Positions 51,494 through 60,773 of a DNA stretch of 64,000 nt are shown in pieces. Under the pieces are notes generated by a model. The model was not told where the DNA came from. It ran no database searches and was given only the letters and a program-made list of their open reading frames with translations. This DNA comes from Lentibacillus jeotgali (GTDB lineage: Bacteria > Bacillota > Bacilli > Bacillales > Amphibacillaceae). Where the stretch lies: the NCBI RefSeq assembly GCF_000224785.1, contig NZ_AGAV01000008.1, positions 62,001 through 126,000 on the forward strand, given 5' to 3'. Every line of letters begins with the position of its first letter. The first letter of the stretch is position 1. The position numbers and the translations under genes were made by a program.

Positions 51494-53502
51494 TGCTGGA
51501 CGGTCATCTGCTGAATGAACGTTACAGGATAAAAGGATCCATTGGCGGCGGCGGTATGGCCGACGTTTATCTTGCAAAAGATACGATTCTGGATCGTAAC
51601 GTGGCAATTAAAGTATTACGCCTTGATTATGCCGATGACGAAGAGTTCATTGCCCGATTTGACCGTGAAGCGCAATCAGCAGCAAGTTTGTCCCACCCGA
51701 ATATTGTAAGCGTTTATGATGTTGGAGAAGAAGATCGGCTATTATTCATGGCTATGGAGTATGTGGATGGATTAACACTTAAGGAATACATACAACGTTA
51801 TGCACCGATTGGTGTGGAAGACGCGTTGGATATTATGACGCAGATTACATCAGCCATTGCCCAGGCCCATGACAACGACATCATACACCGGGATATTAAA
51901 CCGCAGAATATTTTAATTGATACATATGGTCAGGTGAAAGTAACAGATTTTGGAATTGCGATGGCTCTAAGTTCAACGGCATTAACCCAAACGAATTCAA
52001 TTCTGGGTTCTGTTCATTACTTATCGCCCGAGCAAGCCCGCGGAGGGACAGCAACCAAGAAATCCGATATCTATTCGCTTGGGATTGTCCTATTTGAACT
52101 GTTAACGGGGAGACTGCCCTTTTCAGGCCAATCACCTGTTTCAATTGCCCTGATGCATTTGCAAAATGATACACCGTCAGTAAAACGGTATAATCCGGAC
52201 ATTCCGCAATCCGTGGAAAACATTGTGTTAAAGGCGACAGCCAAAGACCCTTTTCATCGTTATGATTCAGTATATGATATGGAAGATGATCTGGAAACGG
52301 CACTGGACCCGGAAAGGCTCAGTGAAGAAAAATTTGTTCCCCCCGAAGAAGAGGGGGAGGAAACAAAGGCTATTCCAATTATAACCGATAATCAAATAGA
52401 AGAAGATCCAAGTGGTGATACGATTGCTGGTCCGCCAAATGATACCACGAAGTCATATACGGCCGAAAATAATAGTGATAAGGATGAGAAACCCGGAAAA
52501 AAACGGCGACGAAAAAAGTGGCCGATTATCCTTGGGATCATCTTTTTGTTGCTGGCGGGAGGATTAGCGACACTGTTCTTTATTCCCGGCGTGTTTCAGC
52601 CTGAAGACGTTGAGATACCTGATGTGAGCGATATGCAATATGAAGAAGCATTATCCGATTTACGTGACATGAATCTGAATACCGAGCGTGAGCAAATGTA
52701 TTCGGATGAGGTTAATGAGGATGCTGTTATACGGACAGAACCGGAAGCCGGGGAGACCGTAAAAGAAGGAGATAACGTGACGCTTGTTGTCAGCCAGGGA
52801 AAGGAAACAGTAGCATTTGAAGATTATGTCGGCCAGAACTTTGATCAGGTCAAGCGTATACTGGAAAATCAAGGATTTACAGATATTTCAGCGAACGAAA
52901 CGTATTCAAGTGATTATAACACAGGTGAAATTATTAGTCATGTTTCCCCTTCTGCGGGGACGGAAGTTATTCCGGGTGAAGCAGAAGTTGTGTTTGAAGT
53001 CAGCAGGGGGCCTGAGCCAATCAGCTTGAATAACCTGAAAGGAATGACCGAGCGGGAAGCGATTAATGCCGTGGAGGGGCAGGGCTTGAACGCTTCAATT
53101 AAGCAGGAAAACTCCGGCAGCACACCGGAAGGCGAGGTTATCCGCCAGGAACCCGAAGCAGGAACCGAACTGTCTGCGGGTGATACCGTTAATGTTTATA
53201 TTTCGACAGGTCCCGAGGAAAAGCCGCCGGTCAATCACGAGGAAACATTTACGGTAACCTACAACCCGCAACAGGAAGATGAAAACAGTGATGAACCGGT
53301 AGAACAAACGGTCAAAATTTATATTGGTGATAATAATCGGTCGATTTCAGAGGTGTACGAAGAATCCAAGATAACCGAGGACAGAGAATTTACAATCTCG
53401 CTGACAATAGCACCCGACAGTGTGGCAAATTATCGGGTTCTACGCGATGATGAAGTGGTAATCGACAAGTCGATTCCATATGAAGAAGTGGAAGGTGAAT
53501 AA
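51493..53502 (+). CDS. prkC: PASTA-domain serine/threonine kinase PrkC
   Basis: Membrane kinase that senses muropeptides and is linked to spore germination. Kinase domain residues 1 to about 270 (Gly loop GGGGMADVYLA, Lys40, catalytic HRDIKPQN with Asp134, DFG). Acidic linker, membrane helix about 343-366, three PASTA repeats (about 371-437, 438-505, 506-574) and a C-terminal extension. Length is 669 aa. Confidence 0.95.
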   Translation: MLDGHLLNERYRIKGSIGGGGMADVYLAKDTILDRNVAIKVLRLDYADDEEFIARFDREAQSAASLSHPNIVSVYDVGEEDRLLFMAMEYVDGLTLKEYIQRYAPIGVEDALDIMTQITSAIAQAHDNDIIHRDIKPQNILIDTYGQVKVTDFGIAMALSSTALTQTNSILGSVHYLSPEQARGGTATKKSDIYSLGIVLFELLTGRLPFSGQSPVSIALMHLQNDTPSVKRYNPDIPQSVENIVLKATAKDPFHRYDSVYDMEDDLETALDPERLSEEKFVPPEEEGEETKAIPIITDNQIEEDPSGDTIAGPPNDTTKSYTAENNSDKDEKPGKKRRRKKWPIILGIIFLLLAGGLATLFFIPGVFQPEDVEIPDVSDMQYEEALSDLRDMNLNTEREQMYSDEVNEDAVIRTEPEAGETVKEGDNVTLVVSQGKETVAFEDYVGQNFDQVKRILENQGFTDISANETYSSDYNTGEIISHVSPSAGTEVIPGEAEVVFEVSRGPEPISLNNLKGMTEREAINAVEGQGLNASIKQENSGSTPEGEVIRQEPEAGTELSAGDTVNVYISTGPEEKPPVNHEETFTVTYNPQQEDENSDEPVEQTVKIYIGDNNRSISEVYEESKITEDREFTISLTIAPDSVANYRVLRDDEVVIDKSIPYEEVEGE

Positions 53503-54384
53503 ATGGCTGAAGGCAGAATTATGAAAGCAATAAGCGGATTTTATTACGTTAAGAGCGGTAATAGCATATTTCAATGCAGGGGGAGGGGTATATTCCGCAA
53601 ACAAAAGGTTACACCGCTTGTCGGTGATTTTGTGGAATTCGATAGTGATAATCCGGAAGAGGGATATATTCTTTCCATCAAATCGAGACGTAATATGCTG
53701 ATCCGGCCTCCGGTGGCGAATGTAGATCAGGCAATCATTGTCAGCTCAGCTATTATGCCTGATTTCAATCCGCTCCTAATGGATCGTTTCCTTGTGCTGA
53801 TTGAATCAAAGGAAATCAGTCCGGTTATCTTTATTACGAAGAAGGACCTCCTGTCTGACAAAGAAATGGAATCGATCATGACCTATGAAAGGCTATATAG
53901 GGAGATTGGTTATCCAATCGAACTGGTTTCTTCCAAGGAACTTGAGGACCCTGATCGTTTAAAAAGCTATTTTTCTGATCAGGTCTCTGTCATAGCCGGG
54001 CAATCAGGTGTCGGTAAATCATCATTGCTGAATGCTCTCAATCCTTCCCTTGAGTTAAAAACGGACGATATATCTGAAAGTCTGGGGAGAGGAAAACATA
54101 CGACAAGACATGTCGAGCTGGTCGAGGCGGGTGATGGTCTTGTAGCTGACACACCAGGTTTTAGCTCGCTAGACTTCAATGAAATCACAGCTGGTAAATT
54201 AGGTGATTGCTTTCCGGAAATGGTTGAACTGAAAGCAGATTGCAAGTTTCGCGGCTGCCTTCATAATAAAGAGCCTGGGTGTGCAGTGAAACAGGCCGTA
54301 ACGGACGGACAAATTGCTTCAGGCCGCTATAATCATTATCTTCGTTTTTTAGACGAAATTAACTCACGAAAGCCGAGGTATTAG
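53503..54384 (+). CDS. rsgA: Ribosome small subunit GTPase RsgA (CpgA)
   Basis: Circularly permuted GTPase in 30S maturation. OB fold at the N-terminus, G4 TKKD at 112-115, G1 GQSGVGKSS at 166-174, G3 DTPG at 216-219, zinc ligands Cys247, Cys252, His254 and Cys260. Length is 293 aa. ATG directly follows the prkC stop; in B. subtilis it is a PrkC substrate. Confidence 0.95.
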   Translation: MAEGRIMKAISGFYYVKSGNSIFQCRGRGIFRKQKVTPLVGDFVEFDSDNPEEGYILSIKSRRNMLIRPPVANVDQAIIVSSAIMPDFNPLLMDRFLVLIESKEISPVIFITKKDLLSDKEMESIMTYERLYREIGYPIELVSSKELEDPDRLKSYFSDQVSVIAGQSGVGKSSLLNALNPSLELKTDDISESLGRGKHTTRHVELVEAGDGLVADTPGFSSLDFNEITAGKLGDCFPEMVELKADCKFRGCLHNKEPGCAVKQAVTDGQIASGRYNHYLRFLDEINSRKPRY

Positions 54385-54385
54385 T

Positions 54386-55048
54386 ATGACGAAAATAGCA
54401 CCTTCTATATTATCAGCTGATTTCTCCCAGCTTGGTAAAGAAATTCAAGAAGTTGAACAAAGCGGCGCAGACTATATTCACGTTGATGTGATGGATGGCC
54501 ATTTTGTTCCCAATATCACGATTGGGCCACTTATCACGGATGCTATTAAGCCGCACACGGAATTGCCATTGGATGTGCATCTGATGATAGAAAACCCGGA
54601 TCAGTATATTCCTGCTTTTGCAAAGGCGGGCGCATCAATCATCACGGTTCACCAGGAAGCTTGTCTGCATTTGCACCGCACGATTCAATTGATCAAGGAT
54701 CAGGGAGTAAAAGCAGGAGTCGTCATTAATCCGGCGACGCCTGTTGAGATGATTCGGGACATTATTCATGATGTTGACCTGGTGTTACTTATGACCGTTA
54801 ACCCGGGTTTTGGCGGTCAATCATTTATCCACCGTGTTGTGAAAAAAATAGAACAGGTTGCAGCCTGGCGAGAACAATACCAATTATTGTTTGAAATTGA
54901 AGTTGACGGCGGTGTCAACCATGATACGGCACAATTATGCACGGATGCCGGTGCTGATGTGCTGGTGGCGGGAAGTGCCGTATTTAAGCAATCTGACCGC
55001 AAACAGGCAATCAGTGAAATTCGCCAGGCTGCGGAAAAGGCGGAATAA
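54386..55048 (+). CDS. rpe: Ribulose-phosphate 3-epimerase
   Basis: Pentose phosphate enzyme with TIM barrel. DVMDGHFVPN metal site, DVHLMI, MTVNPGFGGQ and EVDGGVN are all in place. Length is 220 aa. Starts one base after rsgA. Confidence 0.96.
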   Translation: MTKIAPSILSADFSQLGKEIQEVEQSGADYIHVDVMDGHFVPNITIGPLITDAIKPHTELPLDVHLMIENPDQYIPAFAKAGASIITVHQEACLHLHRTIQLIKDQGVKAGVVINPATPVEMIRDIIHDVDLVLLMTVNPGFGGQSFIHRVVKKIEQVAAWREQYQLLFEIEVDGGVNHDTAQLCTDAGADVLVAGSAVFKQSDRKQAISEIRQAAEKAE

Positions 55049-55051
55049 TCT

Positions 55052-55702
55052 GTGTCACACATTGCTATTATGGGAAATGGGCCGCAGCAATTGATACCGG
55101 ACCTATCCCGATACGAACCTTTTATTGATGCTTGGATCGGCGCTGACAGAGGTTCACTGACATTAATTGAGAATAATATAACACCGGATTACGCTGTCGG
55201 TGATTTCGATTCCATGAGTGATCCGGATAAAGACATGGTTCTAAATCAGTCAAAAGTGTTTGAACAATATCCCTCTGAAAAGGATCAGACTGACCTTGAA
55301 ATTGCGCTGGAGCAGGCTTATGCGTTAAATCCGGAAAAAATATATTTATTCGGAGTTACAGGCGGACGCCTTGATCACGAATTGATCAATATTCAGCTGC
55401 TTTATTCCATAATGGACCGGAACATTCAAGGGATGATTACGGATAGTCAAAATCAGCTCGAATTAACGGAACCCGGCACACATAGAATCAGTTATGACAA
55501 GAACTATCCCAACATTTCTTTTGTTCCATACACCCTTTTTGTGAATGGGCTAACACTGGAAGGTTTTTATTATCCACTGACCGATGAGACGGTGTCCTGG
55601 GGATCGACACTCTGCATTTCAAACAAGCTTATTTCAGATTTTGGTACTTTTTCGTACAACGAAGGCATACTATTAGTAATAAAGAGTCGTGATGTCCAGT
55701 AA
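55052..55702 (+). CDS. thiN: Thiamine pyrophosphokinase
   Basis: Converts thiamine to thiamine diphosphate. GADRGSLTL, AVGDFDSM, DQTDLEIAL and FGVTGGRLDHELIN are typical of the family. Length is 216 aa. GTG start three bases after rpe; the 3' end contains a candidate sigma-E promoter for spoVM. Confidence 0.93.
   Translation: MSHIAIMGNGPQQLIPDLSRYEPFIDAWIGADRGSLTLIENNITPDYAVGDFDSMSDPDKDMVLNQSKVFEQYPSEKDQTDLEIALEQAYALNPEKIYLFGVTGGRLDHELINIQLLYSIMDRNIQGMITDSQNQLELTEPGTHRISYDKNYPNISFVPYTLFVNGLTLEGFYYPLTDETVSWGSTLCISNKLISDFGTFSYNEGILLVIKSRDVQ
55644..55673 (+). promoter_or_regulatory. Candidate sigma-E promoter of spoVM
   Basis: CATACTAT (55666-55673) fits the sigma-E -10; a weak -35 GTACTTT lies 15 bases ahead. 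spoVM is a known sigma-E gene. Confidence 0.45.
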
Positions 55703-55752
55703 ATGCGATTTCATTGAAAGCTTTGTTTGTAAACAGAGGAGGCGGAGAACTC

Positions 55753-55836
55753 ATGAAATTTTATACTATTAAGCTCCCAAGGTTTATCGGTGGATTTGTA
55801 AGGGTAATCGCCGGTGTTTTCAAAAAAGATAAGTAA
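55753..55836 (+). CDS. spoVM: SpoVM, spore coat-localising peptide
   Basis: 27-residue amphipathic peptide that marks the curved outer forespore membrane and anchors SpoIVA. Sequence begins MKFYTIKLPRFIGG, with the conserved Pro at residue 9, and ends in a basic tail. It is one residue longer than B. subtilis SpoVM (26). Strong ribosome site AGAGGAGGCGG upstream. Place between thiN and rpmB as in B. subtilis. Confidence 0.95.
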   Translation: MKFYTIKLPRFIGGFVRVIAGVFKKDK

Positions 55837-55849
55837 TGATGTTTAATCG

Positions 55850-55885
55850 GCTTTTGTCATGTTAGTGGCAGAAGCTTATTTTTTT
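55850..55885 (+). terminator. Intrinsic terminator of spoVM
   Basis: GCTTTTGTCA pairs with TGGCAGAAGC (two G-T pairs, loop 6), followed by TTATTTTTTT. Confidence 0.75.
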
Positions 55886-55914
55886 GGAGTTTGGGGTGGA
55901 GGAAAAGAGTTATT

Positions 55915-56004
55915 ATGAAAGATTTTAGCATTAGAGCCTGGCCATATGCCAAGTTATCTAATTATATGCTATCGAATAAGATTGATTGCAAAAAGGCTAA
56001 GTAA
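55915..56004 (+). other. Possible 29-codon reading frame over a repeat remnant
   Basis: ATG to TAA with GGTGGAGG upstream encodes MKDFSIRAWPYAKLSNY plus 12 more residues. Its first half overlaps the half hairpin GCCTGGCCATATGCCAAG (55936-55953), part of the tandem-hairpin repeat family. Probably not a gene. GTGAAATTTCAATCAGTGGG at 56007-56026 matches part of 43055-43073. Confidence 0.2.
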
Positions 56005-56062
56005 TGTGAAATTTCAATCAGTGGGGACTGGCTGCCTGTTGCATGCTGGATAAAAGCGGGAT

Positions 56063-56096
56063 AAAAAAAGCATCCTAACTTAGGGATGCTTTTTGA
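56063..56096 (-). terminator. Terminator of rpmB (bidirectional)
   Basis: AGCATCCCTAA pairs with TTAGGATGCT on the minus strand (one bulge), followed by seven T (plus A-run 56063-56069). Confidence 0.8.
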
Positions 56097-56116
56097 TGAT
56101 GCATTCATTTGTATTC

Positions 56117-56305
56117 TTAAACGCGTTGTACTTTGCCTGATTTCAAGGCGCGGGCAGATACATAAACACGTTTTGGCTTGCCGTCCACCATAATACGTAC
56201 TTTTTGAACATTCGCTTTCCAATTGCGTTTATTTGCATTCATAGCGTGGGAACGATTATTTCCGCTGCGGGTTTGACGTCCGGTCACGGTACATTTTCTA
56301 GCCAT
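56117..56305 (-). CDS. rpmB: 50S ribosomal protein L28
   Basis: 62-aa basic ribosomal protein: [20 protein letters not shown], then [11 protein letters not shown] and a C-terminal [14 protein letters not shown]. Minus-strand ATG with AGGAGGGATTACA ahead. Longer frames starting upstream have no support. Opposite strand to its neighbours, as in B. subtilis. Confidence 0.96.
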   Translation of the reverse strand: MARKCTVTGRQTRSGNNRSHAMNANKRNWKANVQKVRIMVDGKPKRVYVSARALKSGKVQRV

Positions 56306-56637
56306 TGTAATCCCTCCTGTTAAAAACTGTTTCCTACAATTACTTATCCAATTTATCATAGTTGTTGCTGTAATGCAATTACCTGCGGAGAACAGTAAGT
56401 TGACATTGCATTCAGCGAGGCTTTTTGCGATCCGGCTGTCGGCTAGGGACTGGGGCTGCGTGTCATGCATGATAAAGAAAAATTGCTTGACAGAACAGAG
56501 GTAATCATCCATTGTTATAAGAGGCAAATTCATCAAACGCTTTTAATAAATGCAGGCTTATAGTAAAATAACCGTATAATGCGTGTTCAAAAAAAGAGGA
56601 CAAAGGAACATTATGAGCACGGTGTCAAAGGAGGATT
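56306..56637 (+). other. Intergenic region rpmB-yloU with repeat half copy
   Basis: Divergent gap of about 330 bases. GCGTGTTCAAAAAAAGAGGA at 56581 is a half copy of the repeat at 44556-44707. No other element that I can name; promoters for both genes are expected here. Confidence 0.5.
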
Positions 56638-57003
56638 ATGATGTCCATAGAACTCAATACAAATGATGGTCAGGTAACCATTACGAATGATGTGATATCT
56701 ACAATTGCAGGCGGTGCAGCCGTTGAATGCTATGGTATTGTCGGCATGGCATCGAAAAGTCAAATAAGGGACGGTATTGCCGAGATTCTTAGGAAAGAAA
56801 ACTTTTCAAAAGGTGTCATTGTCAGACAAGAGGATACTCGCCTCCATATTGATATGTATATAATTGTTAGTTACGGAACGAAAATTTCAGAAGTTGCGCA
56901 TAATGTTCAATCACAGGTGAAATATACACTGAGCAAATCTTTGGGTCTTGAAATTGACTCGGTGAATATTTATATTCAGGGTGTCCGTGTGGCGAACGAT
57001 TAA
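56638..57003 (+). CDS. yloU: Asp23/Gls24 family envelope stress protein YloU
   Basis: 121-aa Asp23-family protein, typically a membrane-associated cell envelope factor encoded beside fakA. ITNDVISTIAGGAAVECYGIVGM and VKYTLSKSLGLEIDSVNIYIQGV are family hallmarks. ATGATG start after AAAGGAGG. Function in detail unknown. Confidence 0.92.
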   Translation: MMSIELNTNDGQVTITNDVISTIAGGAAVECYGIVGMASKSQIRDGIAEILRKENFSKGVIVRQEDTRLHIDMYIIVSYGTKISEVAHNVQSQVKYTLSKSLGLEIDSVNIYIQGVRVAND

Positions 57004-57062
57004 GCGTGACACCGCGGATTGCCCGCTTTTGTTTTATTGTTGTTATGAGGGAGGAAAGTATT

Positions 57063-58724
57063 GTGACATCAGAAACGCTAAACGGTGCGATGTTTACGCA
57101 GATGGTACTTTCAGGTGCGCACCATTTGAAAAATAATGCCGAGAAAATAGATACGTTAAATGTTTTTCCTGTTCCGGATGGTGATACCGGTACGAATATG
57201 AATTTATCAATCACTTCCGGTGTGGAAGAAGTGAAAAAGTTAAATAGCGAAAATATTTCAGAGGTAGCCAACGCTTTTTCAAAAGGGCTGCTGATGGGAG
57301 CACGCGGAAACTCCGGTGTTATTTTGTCTCAGCTTTTCCGCGGGTTTGCAAAAGGGATGAATCAGAAACGGTCGCTCTCAGCAGAAGATCTGGCCGATGC
57401 TTTTGACAGTGGGGTCAACACAGCGTATAAAGCGGTTATGAAACCCGTTGAAGGCACCATTTTGACCGTAGCCAGGGACGCAGCAAAAACAGCAGCCGAT
57501 GAAGCGGGAACAGAAAAGGATGTAACCGCTTTAATGGAGGCGGTCGTAACCGAAGCCAAGGCATCACTGAAACGCACCCCTGATCTTTTGCCTGTATTGA
57601 AAGAAGTGGGTGTGGTGGATTCTGGCGGCCAGGGACTTGTCACGATTTATGAAGGGTTTCTGGCAGCACTGAAAGGTGAAGATGTCCCCGATTCAGATGC
57701 AGATGACATTGAAATGGATGAAATGGTCAATGCTGAGCATCATAAAATCGCTCAGGATTTTATGGATACTTCAGATATAGAGTATGGTTACTGCACGGAA
57801 TTTATGGTCAGATTTGAAGCGGACAAGCTGAAAAAACATCCGTTTGATGAAGAAACATTCCGCAATGAACTGAGTGAATATGGCGATTCACTTTTGGTTG
57901 TCTCGGATGACGAGCTTGTCAAAGTTCATGTCCACGCGGAATATCCGGGTGACGTGCTGACACTTGGACAGCGTTTTGGTTCTTTGACAAATATGAAAAT
58001 TGAAAATATGCGTGATCAACATATAGCCATTGTCGGTGAAAATAAAAACGCGGGACAACAGGAAAAAACTGAATATGCGATTGTGACCGTGGCAATGGGC
58101 TCCGGAATAAAAGAACTGTTTGAAAGTCTTGGGGCAGCAGTTGTCATCGAAGGCGGACAAACAATGAACCCGAGCACTCAGGATATCGCAAGTGCAATTG
58201 AAAATGCGAATGCAAATAATGTCCTCATTTTGCCGAACAATAAAAACATTGTAATGGCAGCTGAACAGGCTGCGGAAATGGCCGAAGTCAACGTCGCAGT
58301 TGTATCAACCAAGACAATACCACAGGGTATAAGTGCACTGCTGGCTTTCCATCCGGAAGCAGCCGTTGATGCGAATCAGCAATCAATGGAAGCTGCCGGC
58401 AACGAAGTTAAAACCGGACAGGTTACATACGCAATCAGAGATACGAAAATTGATGGCATGACAATTGAAAAAGGTCATTTTATGGGGTTGGCAGATGGAT
58501 CGATTAAAGCTTCCAATCAGGATAAAATCGAAACCGTTAAGTCATTGCTTGCTGAAATGATTACGGACGATGATGAAATTCTGACCATACTTCAAGGTGA
58601 GGATGCCAGTGATGAGGATGTAACAATCATTCAGCGGTATGTTGAAGAAACATTTGAAGACATTGAAATAGAAGTTCATAAAGGCCACCAGCCGATTTAT
58701 GCGTTTATTCTTTCCGTAGAATAA
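57063..58724 (+). CDS. fakA: Fatty acid kinase subunit FakA (YloV, DAK-domain)
   Basis: Phosphorylates exogenous fatty acids bound to FakB for phospholipid synthesis. N-terminal DhaL-type nucleotide domain with VPDGDTGTNMN (metal-binding Asp) and GARGNSGVILSQ; middle and C-terminal FakB-binding domains. Length is 553 aa from GTG 57063, which has GGGAGGAAAG ahead and equals B. subtilis YloV in length. An in-frame ATG at 57006 is rejected. Confidence 0.93.
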   Translation: MTSETLNGAMFTQMVLSGAHHLKNNAEKIDTLNVFPVPDGDTGTNMNLSITSGVEEVKKLNSENISEVANAFSKGLLMGARGNSGVILSQLFRGFAKGMNQKRSLSAEDLADAFDSGVNTAYKAVMKPVEGTILTVARDAAKTAADEAGTEKDVTALMEAVVTEAKASLKRTPDLLPVLKEVGVVDSGGQGLVTIYEGFLAALKGEDVPDSDADDIEMDEMVNAEHHKIAQDFMDTSDIEYGYCTEFMVRFEADKLKKHPFDEETFRNELSEYGDSLLVVSDDELVKVHVHAEYPGDVLTLGQRFGSLTNMKIENMRDQHIAIVGENKNAGQQEKTEYAIVTVAMGSGIKELFESLGAAVVIEGGQTMNPSTQDIASAIENANANNVLILPNNKNIVMAAEQAAEMAEVNVAVVSTKTIPQGISALLAFHPEAAVDANQQSMEAAGNEVKTGQVTYAIRDTKIDGMTIEKGHFMGLADGSIKASNQDKIETVKSLLAEMITDDDEILTILQGEDASDEDVTIIQRYVEETFEDIEIEVHKGHQPIYAFILSVE

Positions 58725-58768
58725 AAATCTAAGGCTCTTTTCGCAACTATCGTTGATCTTTAACCTAA

Positions 58769-59220
58769 CAGTTGATATAAACTGCGACATAGTGAAAATT
58801 TCAATAAGGAATGGTCCTATCATTCTGATTATCGATAAGTGCTTTGAGACGCTCCGGCAATATACTTCGCTTTCCATGGGCACGGCCTCAGCCTCCCCGA
58901 AAAGCAAAGATCGCTTTTCTGCGGGGTCTTCGGACACGTGCTTTTCCCATAGGAGTCTTCGTATATTGCCTCCGCTGAGAATTGCTCACTGTAGTTTTAT
59001 TCGATATGGCGAAAAAAGAAACGTTAGTAACGATTTAAACCAGCAGCTGGAATATGCGAGACGCCTGTGGGACAGCGAGCCTAAGAGACCCCACAGCGAG
59101 CGTTCTTTGCGAGCGAGGAGGCTCGTGGTGAGCCCACGGAAAGCGAGTATATTCCAGCTGCGTCTCCAGAAAGCTTACCTAAATGCTCTAATAAGACTTT
59201 ACGTCGCAGTTTATGGATTT
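58769..59220 (+). repeat. Palindromic MITE-like element, copy D
   Basis: Left end CAGTTGATATAAACTGCGAC, right end ACGTCGCAGTTTATGGATTT. The right module is almost identical to copies A and B, while the left module has diverged (CCGGCAATATACTTCGC to GTATATTGCCTCCG), though its hairpin arms still pair. Between fakA and the NCS2 permease. Confidence 0.82.
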
Positions 59221-59257
59221 TATTCCAAAACATCATTTCAAGATAGGCGTTAAATCT

Positions 59258-59295
59258 GAAAAAAGCCTCCCTGACTGTAAAGGGAGGCCATTTTT
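59258..59295. terminator. Terminator of the NCS2 permease gene (bidirectional)
   Basis: GCCTCCCT pairs with AGGGAGGC (loop 8), A-run on the left giving T-run on the minus strand and TTTTT on the right. Confidence 0.85.
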
Positions 59296-60577
59296 ATACT
59301 CCGATCATTTGCATGATAAAATAAAACAAGAACAAGCTGGAAATAATCAGCAGTATTGCCGAAAAATCCTTGTGTTTGGACATAGCTACTTTCACGATCG
59401 GGTAAGCAATAAATCCAAATGCCATCCCATCGGCAATACTATAGGTGAATGGAATCATCGCTACAATCAGGAAAGCAGGCAATGCTTCTGACAGGTCATC
59501 CAGCGGTATGTTTCGGAGATTTTGTGCCATCAGCACCCCTACAATAATTAATATTGGACTGAAGGCCGCATTCGGAATCATGGAGATCCAGGGTATGACG
59601 AACAGCGTTGCTAAAAACAGCAACCCCGCCGTTACAGCAGCTTTTCCCGTTTTTCCGCCAGAGGTGATGACAGCAGGATTTTCTGCAGCTGATACCGTTG
59701 GCGATGTTCCAAAAAACGCACTCATCAATGACGAAAATGCTGTCGACCTGTAAGCCTTATTATAGGTGTTATGCCGTTTCAGCATATGAAGCTGTCCGTG
59801 CAGCAGTCCCATATTTTCGAAAATAAGAATAATGGTCAGCGGGAAAACAGCCAGCCAAAATTCCAGCTCACCAATTGCTGAAAATGATGGTATGAACAGC
59901 ACATCGTTCGTACTGATTTGAATTGACTGTTTTGTTGGCTCAAGCACTCCAAACCCGTATGCAAGGACGGTTCCGACAACCATCGTAACAAGGAAGTTCG
60001 CCTTGATATTTTTCATAAATAAAAATATCGCAATAAACAATGTCAGCAGACTGACGATAAATGCAGGTGATGTAAAATCACCGATGGCAACAATCGTTTG
60101 TTCTCCGCTTACAACAAGACCGCTTTTTTCAAGCCCGATTAAAATAAGGAAAAAGCCGAGTCCGGCTGTAATCGCATGTTTTAATGATTCGGGAATTGCC
60201 TCTTTCAGTACACTTCCCAGTTTTGAGAAGGCTGTTACAACAAACAGAATGGAGGCAACGAGGACAACCGCCAAACCTTCCTGAAACGAAAGACCAGTGC
60301 TTCCGACAATGGAGTAGGCAAACAAAGCGTTTATCCCCATTCCGGGAATAAGGATGAGAGGGAGCTTAGCGTACAGCCCCATAAGGATGGTTCCGGCAAA
60401 ACTGGCTAGAATGGTGGCGGCCATACCGGTTTCAAGCGAAACACCCGCTTCATTCAGTATTGATCCGTTGACCACCACTATATAGACAGTCGTCAAGTAG
60501 CCGATTAATCCGGCCGTCAAGTCTGTAGGCCATGTTCCCCTTGCAGGTTGTGATCTCATGTTGTCTTGATAGGACAT
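59294..60577 (-). CDS. NCS2/AzgA family purine permease (PbuG/PbuO-like)
   Basis: Membrane transporter for guanine, hypoxanthine or adenine by family. About 12-14 hydrophobic segments, with PGMGINALFAY, ALVGLEKSG-like (LIGLEKSGLV) and FGTSPTVSAAENPA, typical of the AzgA subgroup rather than uracil/xanthine permeases. Length is 427 aa from ATG at 60577; an ATG at 60619 lacks any ribosome site and a GTG at 60583 is possible. Own sigma-A promoter; no purine riboswitch is seen. Confidence 0.85.
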   Translation of the reverse strand: MSYQDNMRSQPARGTWPTDLTAGLIGYLTTVYIVVVNGSILNEAGVSLETGMAATILASFAGTILMGLYAKLPLILIPGMGINALFAYSIVGSTGLSFQEGLAVVLVASILFVVTAFSKLGSVLKEAIPESLKHAITAGLGFFLILIGLEKSGLVVSGEQTIVAIGDFTSPAFIVSLLTLFIAIFLFMKNIKANFLVTMVVGTVLAYGFGVLEPTKQSIQISTNDVLFIPSFSAIGELEFWLAVFPLTIILIFENMGLLHGQLHMLKRHNTYNKAYRSTAFSSLMSAFFGTSPTVSAAENPAVITSGGKTGKAAVTAGLLFLATLFVIPWISMIPNAAFSPILIIVGVLMAQNLRNIPLDDLSEALPAFLIVAMIPFTYSIADGMAFGFIAYPIVKVAMSKHKDFSAILLIISSLFLFYFIMQMIGV

Positions 60578-60651
60578 ATGATACACCGCTATTTTACTGC
60601 CCCTCTCCCGCCCGATCATACATTATTTCAACGTACAACCCACAAGTGATT

Positions 60652-60680
60652 ATTATAGAGGTATTATATTAAGAAGTCAA
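60652..60680 (-). promoter_or_regulatory. Sigma-A promoter of the NCS2 permease
   Basis: On the minus strand TTGACT (60680-60675), 17 bases, TATAAT (60657-60652). Confidence 0.8.
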
Positions 60681-60717
60681 TCATATCAGTGTTTATGAGA
60701 GCTTTAGAAGTTGAAAA

Positions 60718-60773
60718 TTAGCCGTTTGCCACCGTCCTGCCACCGTAATTATTTTTTTCGGTGGCACGGCTAA
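60718..60773. other. Prophage-chromosome junction hairpin, candidate attL region
   Basis: TTAGCCGT-TT-GCCACCG (60718-60734) pairs with CGGTGGCACGGCTAA (60759-60773). A second TGCCACCG at 60738-60745 can pair with the same right arm. It covers the integrase stop codon and lies between phage and host genes. It may be the integrase terminator, part of attL, or both; the core cannot be set without attR. Confidence 0.45.

Noticed and set aside
55915-56004. 29-codon small gene after spoVM
   Set aside because: Overlaps a repeat remnant; kept only as a low-confidence feature.
57006-57062. 19-codon extension of FakA
   Set aside because: GTG 57063 has a strong ribosome site and gives the same length as B. 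subtilis YloV.
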